42,113 nucleotides of DNA from Butyrivibrio sp. (GCA_017620235.1 JAFZQT010000033.1:1-42113), one strand, 5' to 3'; shown: positions 25,041-34,667, numbered from the stretch's first letter. Numbers and translations are program-made. The notes: generated from the letters alone by a model not told the origin.

Positions 25041-27239
25041 TTGAGTATTCATGTTATTGACGCTACAAATTTTATAAAGGATGCATTTTATGCCGTGCCG
25101 GTTTTTTCCGATGAGGAGGGAAACAGCATCAGCGGTATTTACGGTGCATTATATAAGTTAAAGAGCATGCTTTCGGGAAATGAAGAAGCTCTTTTTGCTT
25201 TTTCTTTTGAAAAAGATAATGAATCTGAATATACACCTGCGGTTATCTATCAGACAGACAGGTTCAAAAATATTCTTGAAAATGCCGGAGTGCCTGACCT
25301 TCTGGATATCACGAAGGGAGCTGCCGGAACATCTGAACTGACATCTTATCTTGAGACTGAACTTACTAAGCTGTCGCCCACAGGCAAGGTTGCAAAGACT
25401 CCACAGTTTGAACTTAATATTTCAAGTACCTCCGATCTAAACGAGGTTGAAGAGCTCTTTAAGAATGCACATGCTTACGGCGTTAAGAGCAAGGAGAACT
25501 ACATCGCATATTTCCTCATGAGAGAGGGGACAAAAGATACCTCTTCCAAGAAGAAAGATACGGTCGGTATTGCGCTTTGCTTTGACGAAAAGAGCGCTGT
25601 GTACATTCCTGTAGAGAATTTCATCACAGAATCATATATAGGAAATAAGCTTGGCGAACTCAGCAAAGACTGCTCGCTTGTTACTTTCGACATAAAGGAT
25701 GGCTACGATCTTTTCGAGCCTTCTGAGATAAGTGAGAGAACATCCGGTTACAGCGCGGAAGATACGAGTTACCTGAACGCGCCTAAATGCTTTGATACTC
25801 TGATCGGAGCATATCTGTGTAACCCTATCAAGAACGATTACAGCATTGAAGATATTTCCAAAGAATATTTGAAGATTCCTTTTGATAAAAGAAGTGATGT
25901 ATTTGGGAAAAGCAGTATCAAAGAAGCAGAGGCTTCTAAGATAGCCGATTACGCGTGCAAGGCGGCATTTATCTGCAAGGCTGCGACTCCTCTTATCAGG
26001 GAGAAGCTTGTAAAGTCAGGTATGGAGAATCTCTTTTACAATATTGAGATGCCTCTTTCATACATTCTTTATGCTATGGAAAAAGAGGGAATCATTGCCA
26101 AGAAAGATGAGCTTAAAGCGTATTCGGACAAGCTTGCCGTAAGGATCGCAGAGCTTGAAAAAGCGATATACGAGGCTGCCGGATGCGAGTTTAATATAAA
26201 CAGTCCAAAACAGCTTGGAGAAGTTCTTTTTGAGAAACTTGGGCTTCCCGCTGAAAAGAAGACAAAGTCGGGCTATTCGACTGCGGCAGATGTGCTTGAG
26301 AAGCTCGCTCCCGATAATAAGATCGTTGCGGACATTCTCGAATACAGAGGTCTTGCGAAATTAAAGTCAACATACGCTGACGGGCTTACAGCCTACATCG
26401 ACAGCGATGACAGAATACATACAAGCTTTAACCAGACGATTACGGCAACGGGAAGAATCAGTTCAACTGAGCCGAACCTTCAGAATATCCCTATGAGAAC
26501 CGAAGAGGGAAGACTTATCCGAAAGGTTTTTGTACCGAAAGACGGATATGTATTTGCGGATGCGGATTATTCGCAGATCGAGCTTAGGATCCTGGCTCAC
26601 ATGTCTGAGGACAAAGGACTTATCGAGGCGTATCACGAGGGAGAGGACATCCACAGGATCACGGCATCCAAAGTTTTCCATGTTCCTTTCGAGGAAGTGA
26701 CGCCGCTCCAGAGGCGAAATGCCAAGGCGGTTAACTTCGGTATCGTGTATGGAATCAGCTCTTTTGGCTTGTCCCAGGACTTGTCCATATCACGAAGCGA
26801 AGCAAAAGAGTATATGGACAAATACTTTGAGACTTACCCCGGCGTTAAGGAATATCAGGACAAAGTGATCGCAGGCGCGAAGGCAGACGGAATGAGCGTT
26901 ACGCTCTTTGGAAGAAAGCGTCCGATTCCCGAACTCAAGGCTTCTAATTTCAATCTCAGGCAGTTTGGCGAGAGAGTTGCGATGAATGCTCCGATTCAGG
27001 GAACCGCTGCGGATATCATGAAGATAGCCATGATAAATGTCTTTTTCAGATTAAAGAGGGAAGAACTCAAATCAAGACTTATCCTTCAGATTCACGATGA
27101 GCTTGTCATTGAGACGGCACCTGATGAAAAAGATATAGTGACAGAAATACTTACTAAAGAGATGGAGAGTGCGGCAGATCTTTCGGTTCCAATGGAAGTT
27201 GACTGCCACATCGGAAGCGACTGGTATGAATCAAAGTAA
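25041..27239 (+). CDS. polA: DNA polymerase I with reduced 5'-nuclease region
   Basis: The polymerase part is complete: motif A DYSQIELRILAH (about 508), motif B RRNAKAVNFGIVYG (about 558) and motif C QIHDELV (about 683). The protein has only 732 residues, against about 880 for a standard PolA. The start resembles the 5'-nuclease (HVIDATNFIKDAFYAVP, D7 kept), but the next acidic site reads FAFSFEK instead of FDAK, and the EADD-type acidic cluster and the HhH region are missing. The 3'-5' exonuclease region also lacks acidic DxE residues. It is thus probably a polymerase-only enzyme. The start is TTG at 25041, with a weak GGGGAAA before it. coaE overlaps its end. Confidence 0.92.
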   Translation: MSIHVIDATNFIKDAFYAVPVFSDEEGNSISGIYGALYKLKSMLSGNEEALFAFSFEKDNESEYTPAVIYQTDRFKNILENAGVPDLLDITKGAAGTSELTSYLETELTKLSPTGKVAKTPQFELNISSTSDLNEVEELFKNAHAYGVKSKENYIAYFLMREGTKDTSSKKKDTVGIALCFDEKSAVYIPVENFITESYIGNKLGELSKDCSLVTFDIKDGYDLFEPSEISERTSGYSAEDTSYLNAPKCFDTLIGAYLCNPIKNDYSIEDISKEYLKIPFDKRSDVFGKSSIKEAEASKIADYACKAAFICKAATPLIREKLVKSGMENLFYNIEMPLSYILYAMEKEGIIAKKDELKAYSDKLAVRIAELEKAIYEAAGCEFNINSPKQLGEVLFEKLGLPAEKKTKSGYSTAADVLEKLAPDNKIVADILEYRGLAKLKSTYADGLTAYIDSDDRIHTSFNQTITATGRISSTEPNLQNIPMRTEEGRLIRKVFVPKDGYVFADADYSQIELRILAHMSEDKGLIEAYHEGEDIHRITASKVFHVPFEEVTPLQRRNAKAVNFGIVYGISSFGLSQDLSISRSEAKEYMDKYFETYPGVKEYQDKVIAGAKADGMSVTLFGRKRPIPELKASNFNLRQFGERVAMNAPIQGTAADIMKIAMINVFFRLKREELKSRLILQIHDELVIETAPDEKDIVTEILTKEMESAADLSVPMEVDCHIGSDWYESK

Positions 27240-27855
27240 GATACAAAAAGGCAAAACAAACATTATAGGTGTTACGGGCGGCGTTGGTGCCGGCAAGAGC
27301 ACAGTACTTAAATACATAAACGATAATTACAATTGCAAGGTTGTCTTTTCCGATGACGTTGCAAATGAGATCAAGAAGAAGGGATATCCCGCATACGACG
27401 AGCTCGTGCGGGTTCTCGGAGAAGAAATTCTTGGCGAAGATGGCGAGATCGACAAGGCAAAAATGGCGGCATCGATCTTCGGAGATGCAAAAAAGCTTGA
27501 GAAAGTGAATAAAATTTTGCATCCTGCAGTAAATACATTTATTATTAATATAATAGATGAAGAGAGACTGAGAAACAGAATCGATTTTGTTTTTGTTGAA
27601 GCAGCTCTTTTGATCGAAAACGGATATAAAAAAATTGTCGATGAGCTTTGGTATATTTATGCCGATGAAGATACACGCAGAAAGCGGCTGAAGGACAGCA
27701 GGGGGTATTCGGATGAGAAGATTGACGGAATATTTGCTCAGCAGCTTAATGATGAGGCATACAGGCTCAATTCGGATTTTGTGATAGACAACAGCAAAGA
27801 TCCGGAGTCGGCAGCGGAACAAATTAACAAGAAACTTGGAGAGTGGAGAGAATGA
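27226..27855 (+). CDS. coaE: Dephospho-CoA kinase
   Basis: This 209-residue enzyme catalyses the last step of coenzyme A synthesis. The P-loop GGVGAGKST is near residues 18-26, followed by the typical SDDVANEIKKKG region (family consensus D-D/A-x-A-x-x-L), LHPAV, and a lid ending in the RRKRLKDSRGYS stretch. The ATG at 27226 overlaps polA by 14 bases; the frame extends further upstream but that part is unlike the family. polA-coaE adjacency is common in Firmicutes. Confidence 0.93.
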   Translation: MNQSKIQKGKTNIIGVTGGVGAGKSTVLKYINDNYNCKVVFSDDVANEIKKKGYPAYDELVRVLGEEILGEDGEIDKAKMAASIFGDAKKLEKVNKILHPAVNTFIINIIDEERLRNRIDFVFVEAALLIENGYKKIVDELWYIYADEDTRRKRLKDSRGYSDEKIDGIFAQQLNDEAYRLNSDFVIDNSKDPESAAEQINKKLGEWRE

Positions 27856-30020
27856 TGGCAAGTTTGGAACAGACAGATCAGAAAGTAGTATTTGGTCTTG
27901 ATATCGGAACGAGAAGCGTGGTGGGAACTGTCGGATACATGAACGACGGACAGTTTAATGTTATTGCGCAGGCGGTCGAGAAACACCAAACAAGAGCTAT
28001 GCTGGACGGACAGATTCACGACATCGGTAAAGTCGGCGCTACTATCAGAGTTGTAAAAGAAAAACTCGAACAGCAGACTGACATACATCTTACGGATGTT
28101 TGTATAGCAGCTGCCGGACGTGTTCTCAGAACAGTCAGAACAACATATGAGTATGAGTATCCGGAATCACATGATATCACGGATGAAGATATATATAACC
28201 TTGATTCTGCTGCGGTTCAGCAGGCTTATTCGGAGTTCCTTCAAAAGAATACATCAGACCTTAAGTTCTATCTGGTCGGTTATTCTGTAATGCACTATTA
28301 TCTGGATGGATACCAGATAGCAAACCTTGAAGGACATAATGCGGGTAAGGTAAGTGTTGAGCTTATCGCGACATTCCTTCCCGATGACTGCGTAGACGGA
28401 CTTTACAAAGCGTGCGAAAGAGCAGGGCTTAATGTTGCAAACCTGACTCTGGAGCCTATTGCGGCTATGATGGTTGCAATCCCTGACAGATTCAGAATGC
28501 TCAATCTTGCTCTTATAGATGTTGGAGCAGGAACGTCCGATATTTGCGTAACTAACGACGGCTCGATCACTGCGTACGGAATGTTACCTATCGCAGGTGA
28601 TGATATAACAGAGATTATCGCGCAGCACTGCCTTGTTGACTTTAACCAGGCTGATGAGATCAAGATCGCTGCAAGTCACAACGATAGAGTTGATTTCATC
28701 GATATCATGGGACTGCGCAAGACCATAACGGCAAAGGATATCGCCAAGATCATAAGACCTCAGGTTGATATGATGGCGAAAAAAGCTGCCGAAGAAATTA
28801 AGAGACTTAACGGCGACAAGCCTGTAAGCGCTGTATTCGTTGTAGGTGGCGGCGGTTGCGTGCCCGGATATACCAAGGCAATCGCAAGAGAAATGGATAT
28901 TCCCGAAGAGCGTGTAGCTCTCCGTGGTGAGGAAGTAATGAAGAGCATTACCTTCCTTAATAACGACGGAATCGAAAGAGATTCGCTTCTTGTCACACCG
29001 CTTGGTATCTGTATCAGTTTCTATGAAGAAGCAAACAATATTATCTTTGTTTCATTCAACGGTGAGCAGACAAGAATTTACGATAATGGTAAGCTTCAGA
29101 TTGTTGATGCTGCTATGCAGGCTTCATTCCAGAATGAGGATCTTTTCCCAAAGAGAGGACAGGAACTTAGATATCTCGTAAACGGAAAAGAGAGAGTAGT
29201 AAGAGGAGAGCCCGGCGAGGCGGCAGTTATCAGCCTTAACGGCAAGAGCGCGGATATTCATTCCAAGATCCGTGCAAATGATATCATCGAGGTTACACCT
29301 TCAACAGCAGGCGAGCCCGGACATGCCGTTATCGAGAATATTCCTGAGTTTAAGACTAAGTTTGTTGTAAATGTAAACGGCGTAAATGTTGAGGCTTCGA
29401 GATTTGCGACAGTAAACGGAGAACCTCAGACAGCTCTTTACAGCATAAAGAACGGCGACGATATCCAGATACTTGATTACAATACCGTTGAGCAGGTTGC
29501 TGCACTGATGGATATTGAAATTACTGAGGATACGTATATAATCGTTAATAATGAGCATGGTGACAAAACAACTCCTGTTTATGAGAACTTCAAAGTTGAG
29601 TTCAAGGACAGGGAAGAGGCAATCATGGAATACTACAAGGATTTCCCTGATGCCGATGAGGTTGCTGTCAGCCAGGCTAATGAAGATGCCTATGAGAGTG
29701 ATGATGGAGACATCAGAAGATTTGAAGGCAGAAGTGATGAGATGGGATATGAGGATCTTCCGGATGATGACGGTGAATACCGCAAGAGCGAAGAATCTGT
29801 GAAGAACATCCTTGCACGCGACCTTCACATCATGGTAAACAACGATGCGATCACACTTCATGGCAAGCCTGAATATGTCTTTGTAGATATATTCGATTCT
29901 ATCGATTTTGACCTTACCAAGCCCAACGGTAGGGCGATCGTTACGACCTTGAACGGAAGGACTCCCGATTACTTGCAGTCTATCCACGAAGGTGACAAGA
30001 TAGAAGTATATTGGAAGTAA
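27852..30020 (+). CDS. Oversized FtsA-like actin-fold protein with C-terminal beta-grasp-like repeats
   Basis: This 722-residue protein starts in an ATGA overlap with coaE. The first 400 residues match the FtsA/PilM actin-like ATPase fold: phosphate 1 motif GLDIGTRS, phosphate 2 LIDVGAGTSDI, adenosine motif VVGGGGCVPGY. FtsA links FtsZ to the membrane and usually has about 420 residues. Here 300 residues follow, with at least three similar segments (about 437-485, 503-541 and 657-721). Each has a VNG/VNN strand and ends in a GDxIEV/NDIIEV-like strand, resembling small beta-grasp domains. An acidic linker separates the last two. There is no obvious amphipathic C-terminal helix. A role in division or morphology is inferred from the fold. 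Confidence 0.8.
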   Translation: MMASLEQTDQKVVFGLDIGTRSVVGTVGYMNDGQFNVIAQAVEKHQTRAMLDGQIHDIGKVGATIRVVKEKLEQQTDIHLTDVCIAAAGRVLRTVRTTYEYEYPESHDITDEDIYNLDSAAVQQAYSEFLQKNTSDLKFYLVGYSVMHYYLDGYQIANLEGHNAGKVSVELIATFLPDDCVDGLYKACERAGLNVANLTLEPIAAMMVAIPDRFRMLNLALIDVGAGTSDICVTNDGSITAYGMLPIAGDDITEIIAQHCLVDFNQADEIKIAASHNDRVDFIDIMGLRKTITAKDIAKIIRPQVDMMAKKAAEEIKRLNGDKPVSAVFVVGGGGCVPGYTKAIAREMDIPEERVALRGEEVMKSITFLNNDGIERDSLLVTPLGICISFYEEANNIIFVSFNGEQTRIYDNGKLQIVDAAMQASFQNEDLFPKRGQELRYLVNGKERVVRGEPGEAAVISLNGKSADIHSKIRANDIIEVTPSTAGEPGHAVIENIPEFKTKFVVNVNGVNVEASRFATVNGEPQTALYSIKNGDDIQILDYNTVEQVAALMDIEITEDTYIIVNNEHGDKTTPVYENFKVEFKDREEAIMEYYKDFPDADEVAVSQANEDAYESDDGDIRRFEGRSDEMGYEDLPDDDGEYRKSEESVKNILARDLHIMVNNDAITLHGKPEYVFVDIFDSIDFDLTKPNGRAIVTTLNGRTPDYLQSIHEGDKIEVYWK

Positions 30021-30032
30021 GGGGAATATTTG

Positions 30033-30830
30033 ATGCGTTTTACCAGTATTGCCAGTGGAAGCAGTGGTAACTGTACCTATGTCGGATCTGACAACACTCA
30101 TATATTGATCGATGCGGGAACGAGTATGAAGAAGATCGGGGAAGGGCTTAACAGGCTTGACCTTTGCTTTGAAGATCTCGACGCCATTTTTGTGACACAT
30201 GAACATGTTGATCACATCGGGGCGCTGCATACGATATTGAAGAAGCATAACATCCCTGTATATGCCACAAACGGCACTATACAGGGAATTAGAAAAAGTG
30301 ATAAAAAGAATGAGATGACAGGTTCCGTATTCTGTCCGGTTCAAGCGGATAAGAGTCTGTGTGTCGGAGATATGATAATCAATCCCATGACAATTTCACA
30401 TGACGCCCTTGAGCCCTGCGGATACAGAATTTACTGCGGGGACAAAAAGATAGGAGTTGCGACCGATCTTGGTTGCTACACGGATTATACCGTTGAAAGT
30501 CTTTCAGGGTGTGATGCGCTCCTGATAGAAGCTAATCATGATGAGAGGATGCTTCAGGCGGGGCGTTATCCTTATATGCTCAAAAAAAGAATCCTGGGCG
30601 ATAAGGGGCATCTTTCGAATGCAAAGAGTGCAGAACTTCTTTGCAAGATCTTAAATGATAAGATAAAGGGAGTGTTCTTAGGGCATTTGTCCAAGGACAA
30701 CAATCATCCCGATCTTGCCTATAAGACGGTCAGTGTTGAGATTGATATGGGAGATAACCCGTATTCAAGCGGAGATTTCCCTTTAATGGTTGCAAACAGA
30801 GCAGAGATTTCGCCTGTTATCGAATTTTAA
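30033..30830 (+). CDS. WalJ/YycJ-like metallo-beta-lactamase-fold hydrolase
   Basis: This 265-residue protein starts MRFTSIASGSSGNC, the hallmark of YycJ/WalJ proteins, followed by the metal motif THEHVDH (55-61, H56, H58, D60, H61). Later conserved features are SHDALEPCGY, DLGCYTD and GHLSKDNNHPDLA. The family has been linked to DNA repair and to coordination of division with replication in Gram-positives. AAGGGG precedes the ATG at 30033; the TTG three bases earlier is less likely. It is 12 bases from the FtsA-like gene, so they probably share a transcript. Confidence 0.87.
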   Translation: MRFTSIASGSSGNCTYVGSDNTHILIDAGTSMKKIGEGLNRLDLCFEDLDAIFVTHEHVDHIGALHTILKKHNIPVYATNGTIQGIRKSDKKNEMTGSVFCPVQADKSLCVGDMIINPMTISHDALEPCGYRIYCGDKKIGVATDLGCYTDYTVESLSGCDALLIEANHDERMLQAGRYPYMLKKRILGDKGHLSNAKSAELLCKILNDKIKGVFLGHLSKDNNHPDLAYKTVSVEIDMGDNPYSSGDFPLMVANRAEISPVIEF

Positions 30831-30845
30831 ATAAGTGGAGGAAAT

Positions 30846-31118
30846 ATGAACAAGATTATTATTACAGTTGTTGGAAAAGACACAGTGGGAATTATTGCTA
30901 AGGTATGTACTTATCTTGCAGATTCAGGGATCAACATCCTCGATATCTCTCAGACTATCGTGAGCGGATATTTCAATATGATGATGATCGCATCAATGGA
31001 AGGGACAGCTAAGGATTTCAACACTGTTGCCGATGACCTTGAGAAGCTTGGCAAAGAGATCGGTGTTGTGATCAAGTGCCAGAGAGAAGAAATTTTTGAT
31101 TCCATGCATAGAATTTAA
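30846..31118 (+). CDS. ACT domain protein (UPF0237)
   Basis: This 90-residue protein is a single ACT domain: IITVVGKDTVGIIAKVCTYLADSGINILDISQTIV, then a second beta-alpha-beta unit. ACT domains usually bind amino acids and regulate a partner. The next gene, 12 bases on, is a UPF0210 protein, and this two-gene pairing is widespread in bacteria and archaea, suggesting the ACT protein is its ligand-sensing partner. GGAGG precedes the start. Confidence 0.93.
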   Translation: MNKIIITVVGKDTVGIIAKVCTYLADSGINILDISQTIVSGYFNMMMIASMEGTAKDFNTVADDLEKLGKEIGVVIKCQREEIFDSMHRI

Positions 31119-31130
31119 GGAGACTACCTA

Positions 31131-32495
31131 ATGATAAATACAAAAGAAGTCATCGAGACCAATGAAATGATCGAGAAGGAAAATCTCGATGTCAGAACAA
31201 TTACAATGGGTATCAGCCTTCTTGACTGCATCGATTCAGATCTCGAAGCTCTCAAGAAGAAAATATACAATAAGATCTATGAGTCGGCAAAAGACCTTGT
31301 TCAGACGGGAGATCAGATCTCAAGAGAGTTCGGTATTCCTATCGTAAATAAGAGAATTTCCGTTACACCTATCGCACTTGTCGGTGGTGCAGCTTGTAAG
31401 ACAAAAGAAGATTTTGCTGAGATAGCAAAGACTCTTGATGAGGTTGCCAAGAAGGTTGGCGTTAACTTCATCGGAGGATATTCTGCTCTTGTAAGCAAGG
31501 GAATGACACAGGCAGACAGACTTCTTATCGAGTCTATTCCGCTTGCGCTTTCTCAGACAGATGTAGTTTGTTCATCAATAAATGTTGGTTCAACAAAGAC
31601 TGGTATCAACATGGATGCCGTTCGTCTTATGGGAACCATTATAAAAGATACGGCTGAAGCAACTAAAGAGAACGATTCTCTCGGATGTGCAAAGCTCGTG
31701 GTATTCTGTAACGCACCTGATGACAACCCGTTCATGGCCGGTGCATTCCACGGTGTAACAGAGGCTGACAGAATAATCAATGTCGGTGTCAGCGGACCGG
31801 GCGTTGTTAAGACAGCACTTGAAAAGGTAAGAGGAGAGAACTTCGAGATCCTCTGCGAGACTATAAAGAAGACAGCATTTAAGGTTACAAGAGTCGGACA
31901 GCTTGTTGCAAAAGAAGCTTCAAAGAGACTTGGTGTTCCTTTCGGAATTATCGACCTTTCTCTTGCACCAACACCTGCTATCGGAGACAGTGTTGCCGAT
32001 ATCCTTCACGAGATTGGTGTTGAGCATGCCGGTGCACCCGGAACAACAGCAGCACTTGCACTTCTTAACGACCAGGTTAAAAAAGGCGGTGTTATGGCAT
32101 CTTCATACGTTGGCGGACTTTCAGGTGCATTTATCCCTGTAAGTGAAGATCAGGGTATGATCAACGCAGTAGAAGCAGGAGCACTTACACTTGAGAAGCT
32201 CGAAGCAATGACATGTGTATGCTCTGTTGGTCTTGATATGATCGCTATTCCCGGAGATACCAAGGATACAACTATCGCTGGTATTATTTCTGATGAGATG
32301 GCTATTGGAATGATAAATCAGAAGACTACAGCCGTAAGACTTATTCCTGTTATCGGAAAGGGAGTAGGAGAAACTGTTGAATTTGGCGGACTTTTGGGAT
32401 ATGCACCGATCATGCCTGTAAATGGATTCTCATGCGACGCTTTCGTAAACAGAGGCGGAAGAATTCCCGCCCCCGTACATAGCTTTAAGAACTGA
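31131..32495 (+). CDS. UPF0210/DUF711 (PFL-family) protein
   Basis: This 454-residue protein matches the UPF0210 family in length and pattern ([18 protein letters not shown]-like start, [44 protein letters not shown] at the end). The family has a fold related to pyruvate formate-lyase, but no reaction is established to my knowledge. AAGGAG precedes the start. It is the last gene of the run that begins at polA. Its stop codon directly abuts the stop codon of the convergent kinase gene, so there is no terminator between them. Confidence 0.92.
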   Translation: MINTKEVIETNEMIEKENLDVRTITMGISLLDCIDSDLEALKKKIYNKIYESAKDLVQTGDQISREFGIPIVNKRISVTPIALVGGAACKTKEDFAEIAKTLDEVAKKVGVNFIGGYSALVSKGMTQADRLLIESIPLALSQTDVVCSSINVGSTKTGINMDAVRLMGTIIKDTAEATKENDSLGCAKLVVFCNAPDDNPFMAGAFHGVTEADRIINVGVSGPGVVKTALEKVRGENFEILCETIKKTAFKVTRVGQLVAKEASKRLGVPFGIIDLSLAPTPAIGDSVADILHEIGVEHAGAPGTTAALALLNDQVKKGGVMASSYVGGLSGAFIPVSEDQGMINAVEAGALTLEKLEAMTCVCSVGLDMIAIPGDTKDTTIAGIISDEMAIGMINQKTTAVRLIPVIGKGVGETVEFGGLLGYAPIMPVNGFSCDAFVNRGGRIPAPVHSFKN

Positions 32496-33827
32496 TTATT
32501 TAGTAGCGGTGAATGGAATAGTGATATTTGAGTAGAACTCATGATCATTATTCCTGAAATCAGCTGAACCACCGTAGGTTTCAGCCGCAGATTTTATTGA
32601 TTTTAACCCTATACCATTACCGGTTCGTCTGGTGGTGATATAGGTGTTATTTTTTTGCTTTACAAAGCCGTTAAAACTGTTGGTGGCAACAATGTAGAGG
32701 TTGCTCATATTTCTTTCAAGGATCTTTATCTCTATTTTTCTTTCTTCTTCAGCAAGTTCGCGGCATGCGAGAACGGCGTTTTCCAGAAGATTTCCTATTA
32801 TATTGCAAAGATCGATGGTTGAGATAGATATTTCTTTTACCGGAAGTGCGACCTTGCACTCGAACTTTATCTTTTCGCTTTTGCACTGTCTCATATAGTG
32901 GTTTAAGAGAGCATTGAGCGAATTATTCTTGCAGTAGTAGCGGATCTCATTCTCAGGCATATTGCTGATGTAATTGCTCAGGTAATCTCTGATTGACTTG
33001 ATGTCACCGCTGTTTGCAAGAGAGTCAAGAAGGCAGATGGTGTGCTTAAAGTCATGCCTTACCTTTGCAGTGTTCTCTATATAGCTCTGCTGGCTTAAGT
33101 ACTGAGCCTCTTTCATTTGCAAGATATGATACTTTTCTTCATATTTAACTGCGTTCATTATCTCAAAGACGATGTTGTAGAAGATAATGGTCAGAATAAT
33201 GAAGATAAAGAACATTCCTATAAGAAGTCCCCAGAAGGTTGCAAAAATATCATCCACATAGAGCGAGCTGTATTTTGTTGGCATTATCAGCAGATTGAGC
33301 GCAACAAATATGATGGATACAGGCATTGTAATGATCCAGATCTTCGATATCGTCAGCATGTCAACAAGGTTACTTCCGTGGTCATAAAGCGGAGACCAGA
33401 AGACAGCGACAATAAAGAAACTCAGTGTGAGTTTTATAAATGTGGTCTCGATATTGAACGTATCCGAGTTTGAAGCCGGATTGACGATAGCATCATACCC
33501 GAAGACCGCATTTATAATGATCGACATCAAAGCGCACATCCAAAGGAAGATCGCAAGGGATTTTGAAAGTTCTGCAACAAGAGTTTGCTCATAGATGAAA
33601 TACAAGATAAATACTAATAATAGAAAAGAGAAAGTTTTATCTACATCCAGTGTAAGCGTTATTATTGATGAAATAGCGGAGAGAATTACTATTATGCCGC
33701 TCATTGTGAGAAGAAGCGGCATGGTCCGGTATTTCAGGTGATTCTTAAAAGGCAGATAACACATGATTATCGACGGAATAAGAATGAGGTTGGAAAAAAA
33801 CATATTTAAAAAATTAAAGGTGTTCAT
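32496..33827 (-). CDS. Sensor histidine kinase, GHKL type (AgrC/LytS-like)
   Basis: This 443-residue membrane kinase has six or seven hydrophobic helices (about 10-220) and a cytoplasmic kinase part. The phospho-accepting motif is RHDFKH (257-262, H258), typical of the HPK10/AgrC class. The N-box NLLENA (346-351) and G-box GNGIGLKS (403-410) form the ATP site. Kinases of this class pair with LytTR regulators, and the regulator gene lies directly upstream, its stop codon sharing one base with this start codon. No peptide or autoinducer gene lies beside it, so the signal is unknown. Confidence 0.92.
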   Translation of the reverse strand: MNTFNFLNMFFSNLILIPSIIMCYLPFKNHLKYRTMPLLLTMSGIIVILSAISSIITLTLDVDKTFSFLLLVFILYFIYEQTLVAELSKSLAIFLWMCALMSIIINAVFGYDAIVNPASNSDTFNIETTFIKLTLSFFIVAVFWSPLYDHGSNLVDMLTISKIWIITMPVSIIFVALNLLIMPTKYSSLYVDDIFATFWGLLIGMFFIFIILTIIFYNIVFEIMNAVKYEEKYHILQMKEAQYLSQQSYIENTAKVRHDFKHTICLLDSLANSGDIKSIRDYLSNYISNMPENEIRYYCKNNSLNALLNHYMRQCKSEKIKFECKVALPVKEISISTIDLCNIIGNLLENAVLACRELAEEERKIEIKILERNMSNLYIVATNSFNGFVKQKNNTYITTRRTGNGIGLKSIKSAAETYGGSADFRNNDHEFYSNITIPFTATK

Positions 33828-34567
33828 CAGATAACTTCACTTTCATTTCTAATTTTGTTAAAAATATAATTCTTCCAGATCTGCTCCAGTTGTTTCTCTT
33901 TTTTGAGCGTGATGGGAGTCTGTATATCACCTGCTATAAAACAGCTTCCGTTTTTTAGGGAAGTGATATAGTCCATGTTTACCAATATTCCTCGCATAAC
34001 GGGAAGAAATCTGATGTCTTCGGATAGAATATCCGAGATGCTGGCGAAAGTCATTCTGACTTTGTATGTTCTCTGATTTTTGAGAATTATCTCGTTGTAG
34101 TGACCGATAGACCTGATTAGTGCGATATCTGAATAGGGCACTGACACATTATCTTTTTCATATGTAAAGAACAGGTATGGAACATCGACAGCCATTGTCT
34201 TTTTCTTTAGGAAATCATCCATTACCTTGTAGAGTCTGCCTATTTCCGCAGGTTTCGAGATATAATCGTAGGCATGGATACTAAATGCTTCCGGCATAAA
34301 TTCGCTGCTGCTTGTTAAAAAGACGATCGCGGTATCGGTATCGGTTTCCCGTATTTTTCGTGCGGTCTCGATTCCCGTAATGCCGTTCATATAAATATCC
34401 ATGAAGATCAAAGTGTAATTATAATTTTCGTATTCGGAGAGAAATTCTTCGCCTCCTGAAAAAACTTCGATAGAAAGATCCAGTGAATTCTCATAAGCAT
34501 AGCTTGTGAGTATAGACTTAAGCTGATCGGAGTCAGCCTTGAGATCATCAACAATTGCAATATTCAT
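33827..34567 (-). CDS. LytTR-family response regulator (AgrA-like)
   Basis: This 246-residue protein has an N-terminal receiver domain (acidic D7-D8, phospho-acceptor D57 in LIFMDIYM, T/S and K switch residues in FLTSSSEFMP and SKP) and a C-terminal LytTR DNA-binding domain (about 145-245). ACGGGGA precedes the start. It is divergent from the polysaccharide operon, so it is the obvious candidate regulator of that operon and of its own gene. Cotranscribed with the kinase. Confidence 0.93.
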   Translation of the reverse strand: MNIAIVDDLKADSDQLKSILTSYAYENSLDLSIEVFSGGEEFLSEYENYNYTLIFMDIYMNGITGIETARKIRETDTDTAIVFLTSSSEFMPEAFSIHAYDYISKPAEIGRLYKVMDDFLKKKTMAVDVPYLFFTYEKDNVSVPYSDIALIRSIGHYNEIILKNQRTYKVRMTFASISDILSEDIRFLPVMRGILVNMDYITSLKNGSCFIAGDIQTPITLKKEKQLEQIWKNYIFNKIRNESEVI

Positions 34568-34618
34568 TTAACAATATCCCCGTCATAAATATCCGTTTTG
34601 AAAAATATTTTATAATAG

Positions 34619-34648
34619 ATTATAATATTATAATGCATCTTATGCCAA
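34619..34648 (-). promoter_or_regulatory. Promoter of the LytTR/kinase operon
   Basis: Read on the minus strand: -35 TTGGCA (34648-34643), an 18-base spacer and a consensus -10 TATAAT (34624-34619), 52 bases before the start codon. The -35 overlaps the first TTATGCCA repeat. Confidence 0.65.
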
Positions 34649-34667
34649 AAAAAAACATTTTATGACA
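34640..34667. promoter_or_regulatory. Candidate operator: TTATGnCA direct repeat
   Basis: TTATGCCA (34640-34647) and TTATGACA (34660-34667) are direct repeats 20 bases apart, about two helical turns. The second is part of an 11-base palindrome (TTATGACATAA). They lie between the two divergent promoters, the position expected for a regulator of both. LytTR proteins bind direct repeats at similar spacing, but these bases do not fit the AgrA-type consensus closely. Confidence 0.4.

Noticed and set aside
27154-27861. 235-codon open frame on the minus strand
   Set aside because: Opposite coaE, which is certain from its P-loop; no family pattern in the shadow product.
29301-30344. 347-codon open frame on the minus strand
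   Set aside because: It lies opposite the FtsA-like gene and the metallo-hydrolase, both well supported, and its product has no recognisable domain.
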